A DNA stretch of 64,000 nucleotides from Chondrus crispus (Eukaryota; Rhodophyta; Florideophyceae; Gigartinales; Gigartinaceae). Under the pieces are notes generated by a model. That model was not told where the DNA came from and did not search any database. It saw only the letters and a program-made list of their open reading frames with translations. The stretch's first letter is position 1. Each line of letters opens with the position of its first letter. A program made the translations under genes and the position numbers. The DNA is taken from assembly GCF_000350225.1 (NCBI RefSeq), contig NW_005179025.1:69764-133763 (forward strand), read 5' to 3'. Of this stretch, positions 61,901 through 64,000 are shown in pieces.

Positions 61901-63587
61901 GATTACTACGGAATTAGCTATAGACACGGATGGCGTTGATATCGGGGTCCCTGTGTCCAAGTTATTGCCTCTGGCGCCGCAGCTTTCGTCTCGACTAAGC
62001 CCGCTTGGAAACATTGGCAGCGGTGCGTTTCAGATCGCGTTATCGAATACTGTTCGGCAAATGGCAGAAGCGTTTCCCGCTTACTGTATCTGGCAACTAG
62101 TGGCTTTGTCCAATTCTACAAGGATATCCGTGAATCAAGAGATATATGCATCCTTATATCTTGGAGACAAGGACAAAAAAGAGGCAGCAGACAAAATTTT
62201 GAATGACTTAACGGCATTGCATGGAGACGCTGTTCGAGACATGAAAAAAGTTGCAGATGCATATATTTTACTTTCGGAGACTACCGACTCGCAGAAAAGT
62301 AGAGGCTATTTAGATATGAGCAAATCTCTGCTACTGAAGTTAGGTGAACTGGAGAATGTGCCAGTTCCAACTGTGCCCTTGCCATTGAATGCCAGCGATT
62401 ATCGGGGTGATCTGCCTCACATAGTGAAATTCGAGAGGAAGGCTAGTGTGTGTGCGGGGCTTAGCAAGCCATTGCGGATTGTTTGTTATGGATCAGACGG
62501 AAAGAGTTATCCGCAAATGGTGAAAGGTCGGGATGATCTTCGCGGAGACGCTGTCATGGAACAATTATTCACCATCCTGAACAGCCTTCTGGAGAGAGAT
62601 GCCGATGCGGCGAAACGGAGCTTGCTGGTACGTACGTATCGAATTGTTCCTTTGTCGCCATTTTCCGGTATTATGCAGTTTGTTAGCAATACGCAGCAGT
62701 TCAAGGAGATTCTCACGGAGAAAAATAAGTCGAATGGGCCGCACCGTGGAGGCGCATCATTGCATGAGAGGTACCGACCGAATGATATGAAGCATGAGAA
62801 GATTTTTGAGAAGGCTTTCCAGTTCAAGTCACGTGAAAACCAGACAAAGCGGATTCAGTTTTTGGCAAAGGTTTGGCATGTTTTTCAACCTGTGTTCCAC
62901 TTCTTTTTCTTAGAACAATGGCCGGATCCGGCGGAATGGTTTTCGCACCAACTCGCATATTCCAGATCTGTGGCAGTTATGAGTGTCGTAGGTTTCATTT
63001 TGGGGCTCGGAGATCGCCACCTCTCCAACATTCTTTTAGATATCGTTACCGGAGAGGTAGTGCATATTGATTTTGGTATAGCTTTTGAGCAGGGAAAACT
63101 CCTTCCAACTCCTGAACGCATGCCGTTCCGCCTAACCCGCGACCTTGTGGATGGATTTGGTATAGCTGGCGTCGAGGGAGTGTTTCGCAGATGTAGCGAG
63201 GTGACTCTGTCAGTGATGCAGCGGAACAAGGACGTACTCTTGACAATTGTAGAAGTCTTGCTTCATGACCCGATGTTTAACTGGGCTCTAACACCAGAAG
63301 AAGTTCTTCGGGAACAAAACTCGAGGGACGGCAGCGATCAAGATATATTTGAGTCGGACGACCTCTCAAGGTCTCTTGATGAGTCGGCAGTCGCCCAAAA
63401 GGTGAACAATGATATCAGTGGAAGCACCGAGGCTCATCGGGCTCTAAACCGCATCTCGGAGAAGCTGGATGGCCTGGAAGGAACGGAACGATTGTCTGTT
63501 GAGGCCCATGTCGCTCGTTTGATAGATGAAGCTCAAGCTTTCCATGTAATAGCAGCGGTATACCCTGGATGGGCACCATGGTTGTAA
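52914..63587 (+). CDS. ATM: ATM/Tel1 DNA-damage kinase (PIKK)
   Basis: One uninterrupted frame of 3,557 residues, larger than human ATM (3,056). Residues 1-3000 are mostly helical repeats, with a basic, nuclear-localisation-like stretch near residue 970 (RHRAKRKRVSRG) and an acidic Asp/Ser/Glu segment after it. A FAT-type region precedes the kinase. The kinase has Lys in YPQMVKGRDDLRGD (about 3202), the catalytic loop LGDRHLSNILLD (about 3365), and HIDFGIAFEQGKLLPTPE (about 3383), followed by PFRLTRDLVDGFGIAGVEGVF, the ATM form; ATR and mTOR differ here. The last 33 residues are a FATC domain ending in GWAPWL. ATM senses double-strand breaks with MRN and phosphorylates SQ/TQ sites in the nucleus. 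The ATG at 52914 is the first in frame and is followed by a TAN-like basic helix. Confidence 0.95.
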   Translation: MEYALAEVRTHVDVLYNASAPRTGRRPRTGKIERHKAVVAIRNAISKKSTINALTAASVQEMVRGPQEDSSGGIPPLGWVELAIVLLETLNQACSDALTSRATSKTGRVTFRSELVFCFKEVLKLSLANGPAGVIRPVVPAFLFFAHQWLSEPSLRPLLADQVWQCVRDILQDDANRAMLTPPFIRTWVDVCVEQLTNRGPLYHSSTVVSQLAGDVLETIARNVDSYDTLTQSTKSLAPSKMLGGDFGYAIVCERCCFMLVIAETKRRASPRDARQIQAVAFRTLTATLSNQLLDAIGSNAVESIINVSLTAMIACWTDRRHHDVAVSLARVLLLIAPTHRKLVDTCRQRLLVDLRDEGSSAVLRAGQDVKDDFVDCAASCFSLRESLHFASSPESSWGLVIVWLRVCIAILSRRVLKKGTTIVLDAQDALDQCTSAAEAVTAILRGHEKIQESFYDEVIRCCTRTVNLAACIADRVAVDRKATNSFAQESWNDLYVALREHVRKMKYSVPRRGKYGVGGQNVQTDEHLLQSLSLLRSLQLFEHWPARIDAMHMDSQSALPYPISRLTSSKHVPSAMEIEYTRTLIARNGVPDLHGRRLRLRLALALVGLCKDFDASRTSAVKTLVDASCVVLGLARGECTISHCPAGKSCVDVEEHISKGLASDAFNAFQSYFGYCASEEKIIGEGSRLVAKVKQQELVWPLSFASVGIISGVSEESAVTPDCDKHLSGVQTRKHFSVDPAITDEIETSILLKANAFLNTTRAVSLRKMGVSYTSVSEHSSEVEEAHHLSEEHLSYSKAKLIVFLGSYLLQGISLGTISTGKKITPNENRASEELMKLLTQLTKSFSCSPFTILVSRIELSLGVIQVSCSLLKSLETCLRPSSGSRMQDHSVWVQLLQALSKSMSSISAKLSTGLAEACVTQTKENIRKIHQFTNGNLSDPSSQQLLPLKRSRGPTSPSTRHRAKRKRVSRGHLDLERRKDENDHRDMISSHEDHNAFGDEGSNHFDSDSSESDGFGFDNFETDQNQMRGERRRNPREQISASRLAKNASCLLRACVKELPTVEDLVLDNILEGIQHLDDLESALSPDGFERSALASTLVDHTFLDLRTSLWVVLFSLRTNRAVEAAARDLLKAGLYWRGLETTAHQYVSFYVESLQLSNNSRKHYPLPCFLEQFRISFLDHARIFLKKCQLPDDSDAVEPNRAHIREPQRCPLHLVSSIVEVSEHFRTRHAFRMPRMTRVSYYRFGLAALELFCARPVDLTAVTEQESPQSTTLQNMIQAIRAALLKFLSDSEATVRFVAALLFPRLLATFKCPVSQLETILRDSIPQSSACRESASYYGKVIGVRTGADTQNAVVTQLSLSAHEQIGCASISESFRAIGARAKAHTVFVALCELGSVREDLLPLCLLLILLRVLKNGKHVSAAYQALVRLCMTKGYRSPRHLYHTFARLLLSKWFQHPQALQWLYQFPASVLVDVDHHRDGVLFDWIREQQSVILPHVLVLDTAPSLPRTTELAEAIGVDLKVLLSTNVASSSLIFPMQFAGSLHERGRALWKAVDNVLEGKSKELMFKHKTEVLRSFLVSTSFQHTGQPEIRHRLDQAKSLGFSRDTREVQPPLYDPLVVALAIDQLFEVDSNRLIIQRSILKGSLFSDLRDEENGICLAANFNGFLEECQKSKVFLIRMLVMISNFLMGPPNPKPAQHRRDAFFCVGMLWRTLGVNILVKSSSERVIFYKLMAKGFEHYETVHDAAWLLLEVQKEMSCMADRYPEVNVIATDLRVDPAESEHLHCMTTSSERQMFELLSAVTPVLVSIISKSTRASSDVLNNVSLVALNNLVQVCYDEGLWTSILCNGPYPKSKHFLKVRALYEASKASAECNPTEDAAGAIVAGLKRFHVVCRLRAQNESFFPTFACIQELHRLLSDSAVSELSRRMNSEAWVRSNGQHEQTAPHVRRAIACLIQFVHAIERDLRKRKPEGSFVSRTSTRLIDNERAKKMEGMAHEIADVMALLGLLQPQSEMYIRGESRHKLIPSLALNQGYEEISCGIRLSLILLLKMVHGSSPIAAEAAITTLIQILGTEDGKRLYARDKFNLGICTPFRNAARKLAVTAGSSSPVNIIDPSTGEPAPWASFPALMDSQLWDINKDERLSLPGDESWMRRFCCVLANMCESGALKTLSVPCYISYQFASEMLPYLLMDVVTQNKSQNHVDMGYLLCENILNDPKTPSNIIRAFVHALDVLCQVGSRVICQKGITSAIEEGKAWPICRPRYVLAVPYIDAARAALRTGCYFSAVRFSQMHVDEKVAEREFRIFSGTQNHKTDRKRSSYMTRDSSVERAEGNARNDVKEILLLAMTRIQEPDGVRAFGNNADLSQAAAGLAMLDEDWIRSLSALDIASRMTRGSSWSIARQSTGEIESEMLDMNRELSLFHSLLRLGTLSIATDYWSGLRCRTSKNGLQHQDAAPCDENSPIENLNDLRYAVAWKLGQWESPALLPSCLPSAGGTERPHGFHCTIYRVLHSFRTERFVEACKLLSSSKTRELLGLVRDSSGVSAGTVYATAARLQIFRILEEAQLQCSPPVTEAGKESQWFDGEGKTRNPTAPALQANVEFRSEFDRDSEEQVILRPGLTLKKTDGIIDRVLHDSFGGYDAGSANSAIVPFRDAFSDIVLAEELPIALVHCLRADKMTSRAAATISARVLRAGGSGAWSRSASCLGTELSSQLVSASHVDRVAWKLQEARLRWLSSHDAASRKIALVAVKDIISSELGGRPESGNSNVSEDATPPQAVVWDAVADDCDKHAFLRSEACRLAAIWSLDMRTHEPMNLFETFLESGLQAVHASAEAKHLACPAHMAMATFADAQLANIDAYRKTRKYDEMVSSLRAAEEKICKLKAMKSKRQAKPKKSSRRMRRSSRSEVTSGATTDHQIGRDLQMLINNEARKAKLDRLRLENLNDLYRKWQIIACKHFASSLRDGNAQDLRAAFRFVALWLDAGQMRNTITTELAIDTDGVDIGVPVSKLLPLAPQLSSRLSPLGNIGSGAFQIALSNTVRQMAEAFPAYCIWQLVALSNSTRISVNQEIYASLYLGDKDKKEAADKILNDLTALHGDAVRDMKKVADAYILLSETTDSQKSRGYLDMSKSLLLKLGELENVPVPTVPLPLNASDYRGDLPHIVKFERKASVCAGLSKPLRIVCYGSDGKSYPQMVKGRDDLRGDAVMEQLFTILNSLLERDADAAKRSLLVRTYRIVPLSPFSGIMQFVSNTQQFKEILTEKNKSNGPHRGGASLHERYRPNDMKHEKIFEKAFQFKSRENQTKRIQFLAKVWHVFQPVFHFFFLEQWPDPAEWFSHQLAYSRSVAVMSVVGFILGLGDRHLSNILLDIVTGEVVHIDFGIAFEQGKLLPTPERMPFRLTRDLVDGFGIAGVEGVFRRCSEVTLSVMQRNKDVLLTIVEVLLHDPMFNWALTPEEVLREQNSRDGSDQDIFESDDLSRSLDESAVAQKVNNDISGSTEAHRALNRISEKLDGLEGTERLSVEAHVARLIDEAQAFHVIAAVYPGWAPWL

Positions 63588-64000
63588 GAACAAGGACTAT
63601 GCATTGCATAGGGTGCATCTCACCAGAGATGCGCCTTTGTATTTTGTAGCCATACACAGCTTGAGGCGGTGTTGCCATGAACATACATACATTTATTTTA
63701 GCGTAACGCCGCTAGTTATCTGGAGGGAGTTATCGCCGTGTACCAAAAAGGCACCAAAATCTAGAAAAAAAGGGGGGGGGGGGGGGAGGTTCCGAGCCAA
63801 AAGATGTCTCAATGCCGGGATGCTAGCTGCATGTGATGTACGATTATGTTTTCGAATGCTTCTGTACAGAAACAGAAACTTGACCAGAGACTTTAGAATA
63901 GCTATAACTAACCACTGCACCAGAAAGGAGTCCTTTCGCGTTTATGTCCATGTGACCTACACTCTGCATTGCATAAGGTCAAAGAAACGATCCACTACCG
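63588..64000. other. Region after ATM, no gene recognised
   Basis: Contains a 15-G homopolymer (63772-63786). Confidence 0.5.

Noticed and set aside
62460-63587. Kinase could be ATR or mTOR rather than ATM
   Set aside because: The activation segment (IDFGIAFEQGKLLPTPE) and GIAGVEGVFRR follow the ATM pattern, and length and FATC agree.

Overview
The window looks like nuclear DNA from a florideophyte red alga, close to Chondrus crispus in style. The best evidence is a nuclear CpeS/CpcS-type phycobiliprotein lyase with a plastid-type leader, next to a plastid triose-phosphate translocator, COP1 and an ATM kinase. Host genes are compact and mostly intronless: a 10.7-kb ATM reading frame has no intron. 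They sit in islands separated by repeat-rich DNA. The species is an inference; the lineage is well supported.

Left island (1-29.5 kb). In order: a frame-broken Cys-rich gene (-), COP1 (+), a plastid phosphate translocator (-), an MMADHC/cblD-like cobalamin trafficking gene (+, one intron), a five-repeat SANT/Myb protein (-) with exact 62-residue internal repeats, and a small hypothetical gene. About 4 kb without a recognisable gene follows. Then come two paralogous secreted Cys-rich proteins (-), a coiled-coil gene (+, one intron) whose stop lies 5 bp from the stop of the convergent lyase gene (-), and an SLC35F5-like transporter (-). A bHLH gene with an atypical basic region and a frame break follows, then a chimeric reading frame created by an 83-bp copy of the transporter's start region. 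COP1 (light signalling), the lyase (light harvesting) and the translocator (photosynthate export) all relate to plastid or light biology, but no operon-like organisation is implied.

Transposon island (30-43.1 kb). A complete Tc1-type element (TA duplication, about 190-bp TIRs, DD34E, one frameshift) precedes a pogo/Tigger-like DDE transposon. That transposon's gene is split twice: by a 675-bp solo LTR with a perfect 5-bp target duplication, and by a 6,988-bp Ty3/gypsy chromodomain element with two 670-bp LTRs, PBS and PPT. The LTR element has lost protease, RT and RNase H (gag is joined to integrase), yet carries a long reading frame of about 2.2 kb on the opposite strand with its own TATA-like box.

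Second accessory island (43.1-52.5 kb). Between two minisatellites sharing the TTGGGCCC core lies a cluster of a two-exon unknown gene, a Ulp1-type cysteine protease fused to a FAR1/WRKY-like zinc finger, an unknown minus-strand gene, and a tyrosine recombinase. I interpret it as a Crypton-like element with cargo; it is the best candidate for an undescribed system.

Right end (52.9-63.6 kb): the ATM/Tel1 kinase. Other unexplained structures include three perfect palindromes with single-base centres (arms of 21, 15 and 20 bp), a dispersed TACTGTAC-type motif, and a 25-bp sequence shared by two distant loci.
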